This document shows, one piece after another, positions 52,001-58,880 of a stretch of DNA of 64,000 nt (within the stretch, counting starts at the first letter, position 1; each line of letters starts with the position of its first letter). Source of the DNA: UBA1952 sp965246785 (GTDB lineage: Bacteria; Bacteroidota; Bacteroidia; Chitinophagales; Chitinophagaceae); contig CBDFFM010000035.1 of the NCBI GenBank assembly GCA_965246785.1, positions 1-64,000 on the forward strand. The letters are read 5' to 3'. A model generated the notes under the pieces. It ran no database searches. It was not told the origin of the DNA and saw only the letters and a list, made by a program, of their open reading frames with translations. The position numbers were made by a program, and so were the translations under genes.

Positions 52001-54113
52001 TGGCCGTTCCGGTAGATACGGAGAGCTTGGTAATGATATTATTATAGGCAGTATCGTTAGCGCCGTTCGTGTAGGAATACCACGGATAGCAAACGCCTGT
52101 ACCCATTGTAATACTGTCAACGCGGTTATTCCAACCCCTGAAGCCTGTGCTATAGTAGCCTGCGTAGGTATAATAAGAGCCGGAGCCGTTAATCGTCATC
52201 TTGCGAATAAGGTTATTCGCTGCCTGATAATAGCTGCCGTAGTAGGCAAGTGCATTCGTTATGCCTTGTCCGTTGGTAGTAATGTTGTAGATCGTATTAT
52301 TACGGCATCTGCCGTTAGCACCATACATACCGAGGTAGTTTACAATGCTGCCGGTTGTGCTGCCATTCGTACCTAAAGTAATGTTCCGAATGGTATTGCT
52401 GTCAGAGTTCTGGAAGTAATAATTATACAGGTAAAAATAGCCGGCGTTGCTGCTGATATTTTCAAAAAGGTTATTGCTGAACCGGGAAGCATTCTGCCCG
52501 TAGTACATGTAGTTATACGTGTAGAAATAGGCATAATAAGTTGGCCCTGTCGTACCAAACCAGTTGCTGAACGTATCATAGCTCACCACGGTGCTGTCGC
52601 CCATATAGTAAGACAGGTAGTTGTATATGTACGGATACTGGGAAGCACCGGAACTTACATCCAAGCTGTCATACTTGTTGAAGCGGTGAATCATCTTCGG
52701 AGGCGTGGATGTATTCGGGTAGTTATACTGCGCATATATACCGTATCCACCATGCTTGATATTGCGATACTTGTTGCTTTCAATCGTAAAGACGGCATTG
52801 GACAGGTTATTATACTGGTAGTTGTAGCCCGCATAGCAGTAGCCGAGGCTTGTTCCGTTACGCGTTACATTGATAATCCGGTTGCCGCTTTCATTCAGGT
52901 ATTGTACTGAGTTAGCATAGGTGTATAGCAGATACATGTACGCTGCGGTAGAGTTTGCTCCTGTGCCGTAGTCAATATCGTGGATGTAGTTGTTATTGAT
53001 ATTGAGGTTTAACGCATTCGCGAAGTAATCGTAGATAGCATACAGCGAGCTGCTGGTAGCCGTGCTTACATTACCGGTAATTTCATTGCCGTTGATGTTA
53101 TGCGTACAGCCTGCATCGGAGTGGCCGCTGCTTGTATAAAAACCGTAAATGGTACCTGTAGTCAGGCCGCAGCTGATATTAAAATAGTTATTCAGCACAT
53201 TCAGCGTACCAACGCCGATGCCGCAGAAGTAATCATAAAGAGCGCCGTTGCCCGTCTGGCCCGCGCCGAAGTAGATTTTGTTGTTCTGTACCGTTACCAC
53301 GCTGTCATACTGCGTTACCACGCCATACAGCGTGTTCGTCAGCGTGGTGCCGCCAATCGTAATGGTGTTGCCTGAAGCAGATGTGGTGCCGCCCACCACA
53401 TTGGCCTTATCATAAGTGGCCGCAGCGGTAGCAGCACCGCTCAGGAAGAGGCCGCGGGATACGTTGGTAATCGTATTGCCTGTAAATAAGTTGAAGCTGT
53501 TCGCATCCGCTGCGGTATAGCTCGCAGTGCTCGGCGCCGAGTTGGTCGGCGTAAGGTGCGCCACAAGGATACCCGTTGACGTGCCCACATACTTATTGAG
53601 CGAAATGCTGCAATTGTTGATGGTTACGTACTGGCAGCCGTCGTAAGGCGCGGAGCTGTTGCGCTTAGCCAGCACAAAGCCCCACTCATTGGCAGCCGTA
53701 GAGGTGCTGGTCGTTGTAGTGGAAACGTCCAGTAGATTCAGGCCGTTGATGGTTACGTAGTCCGTACCCAGCAGCCAGAAGATGGCATCCAGCGAGCCCA
53801 CACCTGTTGCCCCGGTTACGGTATTTGCGTTACCGTTAATCACCAGCGGCTTGGTCGCGCTCAGCGATGCGTTCAGCGTCGCGCTGCCCAATTGATAGCC
53901 GCCCGTGGGCGCAGTCTGCGGGTTAGCGGCCGTAATGTTCACCGTAGCGCCGCCGGTGCCTACACCCTGGGTGTTAAGCGCGGTAACAACGGAGGCGAGG
54001 TCCGGATAGGTAGTGCTCGGCACCGTGATGGTGCCCGAGAGCTGCGCTCTGGAGGCTGTGCCGATACACAGCATAGTGAGGCACAGGCATAGAAAACGGA
54101 AATGTGCTTTCAT
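46023..54113 (-). CDS. Giant secreted surface protein: beta-helix, Ig-like repeats, type IX sorting domain
   Basis: A 2,696-residue exported protein, by far the longest gene here. Residues 1-24 are a signal peptide (FRFLCLCLTMLCIGTASRA). Residues about 30-930 are a right-handed parallel beta-helix, rich in Asn, Tyr and Gly, with many rungs of the form YNNxIxxI. Residues about 935-1800 are mixed beta domains, including pieces like YQTPLLTTSMRYRVNLYCG. Residues about 1810-2620 are roughly ten Ig-like modules of about 80-90 residues, each with FCxGxS near the start, YQWYxNG in the middle and a later GC. The last 75 residues (IKVYPNPTTGLVKV) are the sorting domain. It is probably an adhesin or matrix protein. 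The ATG at 54113 is chosen over 54179 because it starts the signal peptide. Confidence 0.9.
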   Translation of the reverse strand: MKAHFRFLCLCLTMLCIGTASRAQLSGTITVPSTTYPDLASVVTALNTQGVGTGGATVNITAANPQTAPTGGYQLGSATLNASLSATKPLVINGNANTVTGATGVGSLDAIFWLLGTDYVTINGLNLLDVSTTTTSTSTAANEWGFVLAKRNSSAPYDGCQYVTINNCSISLNKYVGTSTGILVAHLTPTNSAPSTASYTAADANSFNLFTGNTITNVSRGLFLSGAATAAATYDKANVVGGTTSASGNTITIGGTTLTNTLYGVVTQYDSVVTVQNNKIYFGAGQTGNGALYDYFCGIGVGTLNVLNNYFNISCGLTTGTIYGFYTSSGHSDAGCTHNINGNEITGNVSTATSSSLYAIYDYFANALNLNINNNYIHDIDYGTGANSTAAYMYLLYTYANSVQYLNESGNRIINVTRNGTSLGYCYAGYNYQYNNLSNAVFTIESNKYRNIKHGGYGIYAQYNYPNTSTPPKMIHRFNKYDSLDVSSGASQYPYIYNYLSYYMGDSTVVSYDTFSNWFGTTGPTYYAYFYTYNYMYYGQNASRFSNNLFENISSNAGYFYLYNYYFQNSDSNTIRNITLGTNGSTTGSIVNYLGMYGANGRCRNNTIYNITTNGQGITNALAYYGSYYQAANNLIRKMTINGSGSYYTYAGYYSTGFRGWNNRVDSITMGTGVCYPWYSYTNGANDTAYNNIITKLSVSTGTANSIYGMYLGHSTSGSAHIAYNNFISDIEVPSTFTGSNLYGIYTNAIGDYRLYNNTIRISPSAIFTGGNVGATGIYYSSSSGTLDLRNNIINVNVTPTGIGTVAALRRSSGTTGTSPANFLGSSNSNIYYTPNVTNSWLYAEGTSTSAVNTYSLTNDLAFNTPCGLFKSFIGHDQSSFTENNLTATTPTGTYIPTGTSYAEKGGTPTQAPPVTFDFAGVTRGNPSDIGALEFSGTAVDNAPPQIGYTPVATTSYCSSAPCINAIITDQTGVDTSASNRPRLYYKKSTETNAFGGGNTSTTNGWKYVTASPGITGNSYTFCMDYSLLTSSVGTGTTIQYFIIAQDVNANTGANIASFPVCATSVNLASANGPTNASPAINQFTILTTPTFAVNASPAAICGSGSSLVSVTPFPLGANIQWDSSLVGGTFGTIPGATSASYQTPLLTTSMRYRVNLYCGTSLLVTSSPVTVSVNNPLLLTTTGAAQCGYGTPTISATTNAGSSVNWYTSAASTSPVYTGTNFTVPPLSSSTTYYAAAVVPKGQTDKLTKPLPASYYSYFTWSGYGNEIRFSDTTDFYSTTVYAMGTGAGVVYVELYDSASGYSTPMYTAGPFATTGAGTTFNGKYILNLNWLNIPKGRYRMLLGSSSTAQLHYEYVSTVLYPIYSTPSGRSQFVGGWFYGSLYTGTGYYGGFYDNIMSAPCENSTRTAVPINVTPAPAASASSPNLPGICAGSCATINANSTNGAYTFTWTPATSLTCNNSSCSSATVCPSTTTSYRFLATDVLTGCKTVDSITIAVNPQQAAPTLSPTNPTICEKSVIQLTATPATPFGGTGTVGTGTVQPGGYGYPQVFGGYYAGHHEQYLIRASELTAAGIQAGAIKSVAFDLTATRPTSSPTAQNFVVRMAKTTLTAIGTTFANAGFTTVYGGIGTTYTPSGLLGYNNNIINFQTPFQWDGVSNIIFDVAEFTCSTCGTTTGAGCTTSTYTSATNQNSTTTTFNSVLYMYGYGDCSITSLSPSGSYLYGPYQTTSRPNMRFNWSKPYNINWTNVTGLYKTYPPLSNPLTLADTTSKVWASPVTTQVYQVYTNAVGCLSPLSAPDTVFVNPAPNVVVAPAGSQTLCAGQSVTLTVPTGGTYVYQWYMNNTPITVSGNTNSYTVTTAGTYKVAVTNLATGCADTSIPQSVIVNPLPSNTATAGGTTTFCNGGSVTLTSTSTSSPVSYQWYQNGTAIVGATGPTYLVTTSGSYYSVVTNVNQCTQQSNTVTVTVNTIPSTVTTNGPTTFCTGGSVTLSAPTTGTGTPYTYLWYFNGTPATGTNNTSTYTATASGNYYVVVSSASTSCSVTSATTTVNNSSAPSNAITPSGNQALCQGDTLTLCTNPSPGLTYTWYKNGVATGQTTACIAATTAGTYTVNVAITAQPTCNSTTSTASGTVISINPVPTVTITASGPLTFCQGDSVKFTAASTTANTYQWYVNGAAIPGATASTYTARTGGSYTARGTTTATGCKGTSNAISVNVNPLPVISATANGPTTFCQGGSVTITVTPTTLSSYVWKNANTNTTVATAVTTYTATTTGVYTVTATNATTGCSNTSVPVNVQVNPSPDSTTNVTDTNYVCQGATLQLKANTCTSTYTYQWRVGGSTIGGATGCNYTTGTAGTYTLRVTNNITGCAAISKPIYLLTTLPPTATATRAGTGPICAGDSVKLSANTATNYKYQWNYNGIPTGTKDTLSTYYAKLQGSYTVTVTGPGGCSTTSSPGIAITVNPAPAAYITYNTPLSFCKGSAVVLNANGGTSLTYVWYVNGVATGNTSTVLISDSTGIYSVKTTNSFGCSTLSDTLKVTANDPPVPTVIRIPGDTLVAGMQLYANYQWFFNNSAIGGATLPFYHFTQNGAYKVRVTDSNGCTGFSTLYFIMNVGVTPTATSAAIKVYPNPTTGLVKVESPVKVRLALRDVTGKIVLEASEVKSLDLTELANGMYLLYISDLDGKLLRADKVTKTAN

Positions 54114-54970
54114 AGATTTCAGTACAATAGTTTGAGCGGTTGGTTTGATGATACGGAGGCCGGCTCGGGCAAAAGACAATTCTTAGTAAAACGAAGGGCA
54201 AATTATACCGCCGCCTTCCCGAAACCAAGTTTGTCATGCTTTTTTTTACCAAAAAATTGAGCCTTTCTTAATTCTGTATTTAAGATGACAGATTTTAAGC
54301 GCGCGTTATAGCGCATTACCCAATAGGTCACTTAATGTCACTTGCATTTCGCAAAAAATCCCGGTCGCTAAGCGGAGACAAAACCTCAGCCCCGATCCTG
54401 ACTATAATTCACCGACTTTGTCATTCCCGCAGGGAATCTTTGCTCGCATTGCATAAGCTCCTTGCGGCGGCTTTTGGCCGCGTTGATATTATCGGTAGTG
54501 TCTCAGTTTGAAAATTGCTCGCCCAATCTTGTCACCCTGAAAGGGTCTTGCGTGTAATTGCAAGACCCTTTCAGAAGCCTGCCCTGAACTTGCTTTCCGC
54601 CGTTGTTGGTGTTATCACCAACAACGAACCCACATGCTTTAGTACACATGCTACAAATGGGCTTTCGCAGAAAGCCCGGCCGCTGAGCGTCGTACGCTAA
54701 AGCGTAGCCGAAGCGCCTACCGAGATGTTATGCGCACAGCTAAAGCATAGGCGCTTCGGCTCAGCGACCGGGACGCTTAATGCGTCCCATAAGTAGCATT
54801 TATACTAAAGCATCCGCCCGCGCCTGAACGTTTTCGCCATCGTTGGGGCTACCACGTCATAAAAAAACCAGCGACGGGACACTTGCTCCCCACCTCCTTA
54901 TGGTCTCCTTATGGTTTCCTCCCCATCTGGAGTATGACATACTCCCACTTCGCCGTACCAACGAGAGGCC
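54114..54970. other. Noncoding region rich in stem-loops
   Basis: An 857-base stretch between two minus-strand genes. The left part holds the promoter and leader of the giant gene. From about 54,410 it is packed with repeats (REP-like words such as CACCGACTTTGTCATTCCC) and the perfect hairpins listed next. Frames of 60-110 codons exist but are translated repeats. Confidence 0.6.
54537..54788. repeat. Cluster of six perfect inverted repeats
   Basis: In order: CTGAAAGGGTCTTGC with its complement (54537-54574, 15 pairs); CGTTGTTGGTG with its complement (54601-54626, 11 pairs); GGGCTTTC-GCA-GAAAGCCC (54659-54677); CGCTGAGC...GCTCAGCG (54681-54688 with 54759-54766), enclosing TACGCT-AA-AGCGTA and the arms GCCGAAGCGCCTA (54707-54719) and TAGGCGCTTCGGC (54748-54760); and GGGACGC-TTAAT-GCGTCCC (54770-54788). 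The first shares the word TTGTCACCCTGAAAGGG with the repeats around the GIY-YIG gene. Confidence 0.85.
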
Positions 54971-55423
54971 CTATACTACCGCCGCCACCCGCAGCTCCCG
55001 CTCCCATTCACCCACATGCGCGATATGGATACGCAGGTGCGGCACACCCCGCAGCAGCTCCTGCGCCCGTTCCGGCCACTCCACAAAGCAAATCGCAGAG
55101 GAATCCGCCAGCGCATCCTCCATACCGGCATCCACCGCTTCATCGGCATCGCGCAGCCGGTACCAGTCCATGTGATAGATGACGCGCTCGCCACCGCCCG
55201 CTTCCGCGAAGCGGTACTCATTAATGAGCGCAAACGTGGGCGATGAGACGGCATCCCGCACGCCCAGCGCATCGCACAGCGCATGGATAAAGGTGGTCTT
55301 CCCCGCCCCCAGCGAGCCGCTGAACGTGAACACCCGTGCGCCCGCAGCCCAGTCCCACAGCCGGCGCGCGGCCTCGCCGACGTCATTCAATGCGTACCTA
55401 AAAACGAGCGGTGCGGGGGCCAT
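54971..55423 (-). CDS. tsaE: tRNA threonylcarbamoyladenosine biosynthesis ATPase TsaE
   Basis: A 150-residue P-loop ATPase that works with TsaB and TsaD in making the t6A base next to the anticodon of ANN-decoding tRNAs. Walker A is SGSLGAGKTTFIHAL (about 35-49). SSPTFALINEY (about 60-70) and YHMDWYRLRDADEAVDAGMEDAL are the conserved family segments, and CFVEWPERAQELL is the late strand. Length is normal. A -7 box ends four bases before its ATG. It is divergent from the GT39-like gene. Confidence 0.94.
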   Translation of the reverse strand: MAPAPLVFRYALNDVGEAARRLWDWAAGARVFTFSGSLGAGKTTFIHALCDALGVRDAVSSPTFALINEYRFAEAGGGERVIYHMDWYRLRDADEAVDAGMEDALADSSAICFVEWPERAQELLRGVPHLRIHIAHVGEWERELRVAAVV

Positions 55424-55427
55424 GCCG

Positions 55428-55435
55428 CGAAGGTA
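55428..55435 (-). promoter_or_regulatory. Candidate -7 box of tsaE
   Basis: Minus-strand TACCTTCG, four bases before the ATG at 55423. Confidence 0.5.
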
Positions 55436-55446
55436 TCGCGCAACGC

Positions 55447-55454
55447 TATCTTCG
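55447..55454 (+). promoter_or_regulatory. Candidate -7 box of the GT39-like gene
   Basis: TATCTTCG on the plus strand, 11 bases from the tsaE box on the other strand, so the two promoters are back to back. It favours a start codon downstream of about 55,460 for the plus-strand gene. Confidence 0.45.
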
Positions 55455-55485
55455 TCCCAAACCCCCGCCCGGCGGAAGCACCAAC

Positions 55486-57207
55486 GTGTATCAGCACCCT
55501 ACAACCGGACACTTGCCGCGCCGCTTACTGCTGCGGCGAGGCTTGTATTGGCTGGCGGCGTTGCCCTGCGCCGGCATCGCCATCGGCGCCATCGCCTACT
55601 GCCGCACGTCCTACAGTGCGCTTTGCGCCTGGTACCTGCGCCTTAATCCCTGCATCTACAAGGCGGCAGACTGGCAGCGGGACTATTTTACGCCCGCCGT
55701 TAAAGTCGCCGGGAATGGGTATGCCGTCGGAGGCGCAGTCATTGCCCTCGCTGTCGCTGCATACTTCATCCGCCGCGCTTTCCGCTTGGAAGAGCGGGCC
55801 GCCGCGACGCCGGTACACATAGCGCGGCAAGACGTAATAGCGCTCGCACTCCTTTACGTCTTCAGCGCAGCCATCTGGCTCTGGGGCGCAGGCGCTCCGC
55901 CCTCCTACGATGAGGTCTTCTCCCTCATGGACTGCGCGCGCCTGCACCCGCTGCAAACGGCCTCCTACTACATGCGGCCCAACAACCACATCCTTTTCAA
56001 CCTACTCAACGCCGCGCCCGCCCGCCTATTTGCCAATGGCGTCCTGACTGGCCGTATCATCTCCGGCCTGTCCGGCGCTACGCTTCTGGCGTTCCTCTAC
56101 TTCTATCTGCGGCGGCTTACAGAGTCCCGCCTCATTGCTGCCGTATGCTGCGCCACCATGATGCTTCAGTTTGTGGTCTGGGCTTTTTCCGTACAGGCGC
56201 GCGGCTACGCCCTGCTCTTGCTCGCCAGTTGGGGCGCATTCATCTCTTTAGACCGCTACCTGCGGCAGGACGATAAGCGGGCGCTCGCGCTGCATGGCCT
56301 GTGCATCATAGCAGGCTGCTGGGCTGTGCCCGCCTTCATGTTTTGGGAGGCGGCACTACTGGGCTGGGCAGCGCTCCATTTTATACGTGAGCGGCGCGTC
56401 CGCTGGAAATTTGTGCGGATGCAGCTTCTTACCGGCGCGCTCCTTTATCTCGCATATCTGCCGGCGCTGCTCTTCACCGGCAGGCATTGGCTGAGCGGCA
56501 ATGGCTATGTCGTATCCTTCGGCGACCCGCTGCCGGTCTTCCTGCTGGATGCCTGGCATGGATGGCGCGGCCTGATGCAGTATGCCTTTTCTAGCCTGCC
56601 GACGGAGGGGAGCAATACCGATTTACTGCTCCTCTTTCTGCCGGTGACGGTCTATCCGTTTGTCAGGCGCAGGAAAGGGGCGGCGCTGCTGCTGTTTTAC
56701 TCCATCGCCTGCTGCGCCTTCTGGCTCGTAGAGCTGAAGCTGCGGCGCTTCCCGCCCTACCGCAGCCTTATTGCGCAGCAAAGCCTTACGCTGGCTGCAG
56801 CGCTGATGGCGGTATGGCTGCTGCTGGGCGAGGCATTTAAAGCTAAGCCTGCGCTGCGCAAAGGTGTCATGGTGCTGTGCTGTGCGGCCCTTAGCCTCTT
56901 TTTCATACGGTACAACCGCGATAATCTGGATACGGGAATGTATGGCTACAGCCTTCAAGGCGCCTGGAATAATTCCGCCGGCCTCATAGAACGCCTGCCG
57001 CCCGGCACAAGTCTTGCCACCTCCGCCGAAAGCTTTTACCCGCGCTACGTATGCCGGCTGCGCGGCATTCCCGCATCCGATTGCGCCGGAAGCGCGGCAA
57101 CGATGTACCTGAAGCGCAACGACGACCCGACGCCGGCGGAGTATTCTCGTAAGCTCTTCAAGGTGGATATCAATGATGATTATGAGCTGTACCGCATTGG
57201 TAAGTGA
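55486..57207 (+). CDS. Multi-pass membrane glycosyltransferase-like protein (GT39-like)
   Basis: A membrane protein of about 573 residues with 10-12 hydrophobic segments. After the second segment comes GAGAPPSYDEVFSLMDCARLHPLQTASYYMRPNNH, with the Asp-Glu pair in the first outer loop typical of GT-C (PMT/ArnT-like) enzymes and an NNHILFNLLNA segment seen in the same group. The C-terminal part is a small soluble domain (TSLATSAESFYPRYVCRLRG). Donor and acceptor are unknown. The frame is open from 55411, but that ATG overlaps tsaE and precedes the -7 box, so the GTG at 55486 is preferred; the TTG at 55513 is another option. Confidence 0.75.
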   Translation: MYQHPTTGHLPRRLLLRRGLYWLAALPCAGIAIGAIAYCRTSYSALCAWYLRLNPCIYKAADWQRDYFTPAVKVAGNGYAVGGAVIALAVAAYFIRRAFRLEERAAATPVHIARQDVIALALLYVFSAAIWLWGAGAPPSYDEVFSLMDCARLHPLQTASYYMRPNNHILFNLLNAAPARLFANGVLTGRIISGLSGATLLAFLYFYLRRLTESRLIAAVCCATMMLQFVVWAFSVQARGYALLLLASWGAFISLDRYLRQDDKRALALHGLCIIAGCWAVPAFMFWEAALLGWAALHFIRERRVRWKFVRMQLLTGALLYLAYLPALLFTGRHWLSGNGYVVSFGDPLPVFLLDAWHGWRGLMQYAFSSLPTEGSNTDLLLLFLPVTVYPFVRRRKGAALLLFYSIACCAFWLVELKLRRFPPYRSLIAQQSLTLAAALMAVWLLLGEAFKAKPALRKGVMVLCCAALSLFFIRYNRDNLDTGMYGYSLQGAWNNSAGLIERLPPGTSLATSAESFYPRYVCRLRGIPASDCAGSAATMYLKRNDDPTPAEYSRKLFKVDINDDYELYRIGK

Positions 57208-57489
57208 TGTTGTCCAGCATTGGATTTTTGATTGAGTTTCGCAGAGATGACCCAATCTAATAGCCTAGGATTTCAATCCACGAATGTTCGGAAGCTGGTG
57301 ATGAAATGCTGCTCGCCCAAGCTTGTCATCCTGAACGAAACTTCGCGCAGCGTTGTGAGGTGAAGGAACTGTAAGCTTCTATGCCAGACAGCATACGGTT
57401 CCTTCCCTGCGTAATGCTTCGCAAAACTTCGTTCAGGATGACAATAGCTTAGATGGCCTTCAACATTCTCTTCCGAACACCTGTAGATT
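57208..57489. repeat. Intergenic region with nested inverted repeat
   Basis: GTCATCCTGAACGAA (57325-57339) and TTCGTTCAGGATGAC (57428-57442) are perfect 15-base arms. Inside lies a second pair, GAAGGAAC and GTTCCTTC. The unit is about 118 bases, noncoding, and lies between convergent genes. The words resemble dispersed repeats I associate with Bacteroidota genomes. No gene is visible. Confidence 0.75.
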
Positions 57490-58785
57490 TCAATCCCTGG
57501 GCGGTTGCAAGACCCCCACAAAATCCATCAGCAGCTTCATCACTTTATCCACATTAGTCAGCGCAAGCGAAGAGGGCCTGTCAAAGACATCGTGGTAATA
57601 CCCCGGTCCGCCATTGCTGTACAGGAAGAAGGCAGGCACGCCGGCTTCGCTAAAAGGATAATGGTCGCTGTTGGCCGCCTTCCCGCGGCTGCGGATTTGG
57701 GGTAGGTAGCCGCCCTTCTTATTCAGCGCTTCTAAGATAGAAAACTCGCGCGGATGCTCCGTAGCATTCACCACCGTCACGCCGTCCTGCGCATTGCCCA
57801 TAATGTCCAGATTGATGAGGAAGCGCATCCGCTCCAGCGGCACCAGCGGGTGCGCCACATAGAACTTACTCCCGCGTAGGCCCGCTTCCTCCCCACTGAA
57901 GGCGATAAACAACATAGAATACTTCTGCGGATGCGCGGCGTAATACTTCGCCAGCTCCAGCATCATCGCCGTGCCAGAGGCATTGTCGCTCGCGCCGGGA
58001 AAGGTAGCATCCCAGCCCATGCGGCCGAGGTGGTCGTAGTGGGCGGTGAAGACGATAAAGGAATCCGGCTGGGCCGTGCCGCGCACCATCGCCATCACAT
58101 TGGCGCTCTTAGCCGCCGGCTGGAAGTCGCTGTGCAGGTCTATTGTCGCTTTACGCGGATGCTTCGGCAGGGCGCTGTCCTGCACGTAATAAACCGTCGC
58201 CGGCATTGTGGCCGTAGACACCGTCCAGGTCATCTTCCCGCTGAGCGGAATGATATATGCGCCGCGCGGCAGGGCTTCCGCGAGGCGATAAGGCCGGATA
58301 CCGAGCAGCCGCGCCAGCGAGTCGGTGCCCCGCAGCAGTGTGACGCGGTCGGGGCGGAAGCGGCTGCGCACTTTCAGCCATTCCGTAGAGTCGGCAAGGC
58401 TGCCTGCGTCAACGGTCGTAATTTTTTGCTTGCGCGCATGGTAGCTTTCGGAGGCGGCGTCAACGAGGTATTCCTCTCCGGGCAGCAAGACTTTCTTGCC
58501 CACTTGCAGGAAGACCGTGTCCGGGAAAGCAACAACCGGAAAGGTGTAATACTGGTAGAAGGAAGAATCCGGCGTAACAGGCTTCAGGCCTGCATCCCGG
58601 AACTTGCGCATGATGTGCTGTGCGGCGTGCTCTCTGCCCTTTTGCACATAGCCGCGTCCCGCCATGCCCGGCGCGCATAAGCTCGTAATCTCATGCTTTA
58701 AGGAACGTATATCCTGGCTGCTCGCAGGCACCGTGAGCGCACATACAAACAAGAAAAGGGCGCAGCAGAAGGAGCGGGGCTTCAT
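57490..58785 (-). CDS. Secreted M28-family metallopeptidase
   Basis: A 431-residue exported aminopeptidase-type enzyme. The signal peptide is KPRSFCCALFLFVCALTVPASS. The catalytic domain (about 220-425) shows the two-zinc ligands in order: FTAHYDHLG (His), PGASDNASGTAMMLELA (bridging Asp), FSGEEAGLRGS (catalytic Glu plus ligand Glu), NLDIMGN (Asp) and GYYHDVFD (His). The middle holds a PA-like insert. It probably degrades peptides in the periplasm or outside. The ATG at 58785 starts the signal peptide; the frame is open to 58818. Confidence 0.93.
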   Translation of the reverse strand: MKPRSFCCALFLFVCALTVPASSQDIRSLKHEITSLCAPGMAGRGYVQKGREHAAQHIMRKFRDAGLKPVTPDSSFYQYYTFPVVAFPDTVFLQVGKKVLLPGEEYLVDAASESYHARKQKITTVDAGSLADSTEWLKVRSRFRPDRVTLLRGTDSLARLLGIRPYRLAEALPRGAYIIPLSGKMTWTVSTATMPATVYYVQDSALPKHPRKATIDLHSDFQPAAKSANVMAMVRGTAQPDSFIVFTAHYDHLGRMGWDATFPGASDNASGTAMMLELAKYYAAHPQKYSMLFIAFSGEEAGLRGSKFYVAHPLVPLERMRFLINLDIMGNAQDGVTVVNATEHPREFSILEALNKKGGYLPQIRSRGKAANSDHYPFSEAGVPAFFLYSNGGPGYYHDVFDRPSSLALTNVDKVMKLLMDFVGVLQPPRD

Positions 58786-58880
58786 AGCCGATAAAATTAC
58801 AACTGCGCCCCCGCGCACGGCCTCCTATTCTATATTCGCAAGACGCTTCATCTTTCTTGTATCTAAAACAACGCTGCCTT

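Noticed and set aside
54843..55182. Two overlapping plus-strand ORFs opposite tsaE
   Set aside because: Pro/Ala/Ser-rich shadows of tsaE.
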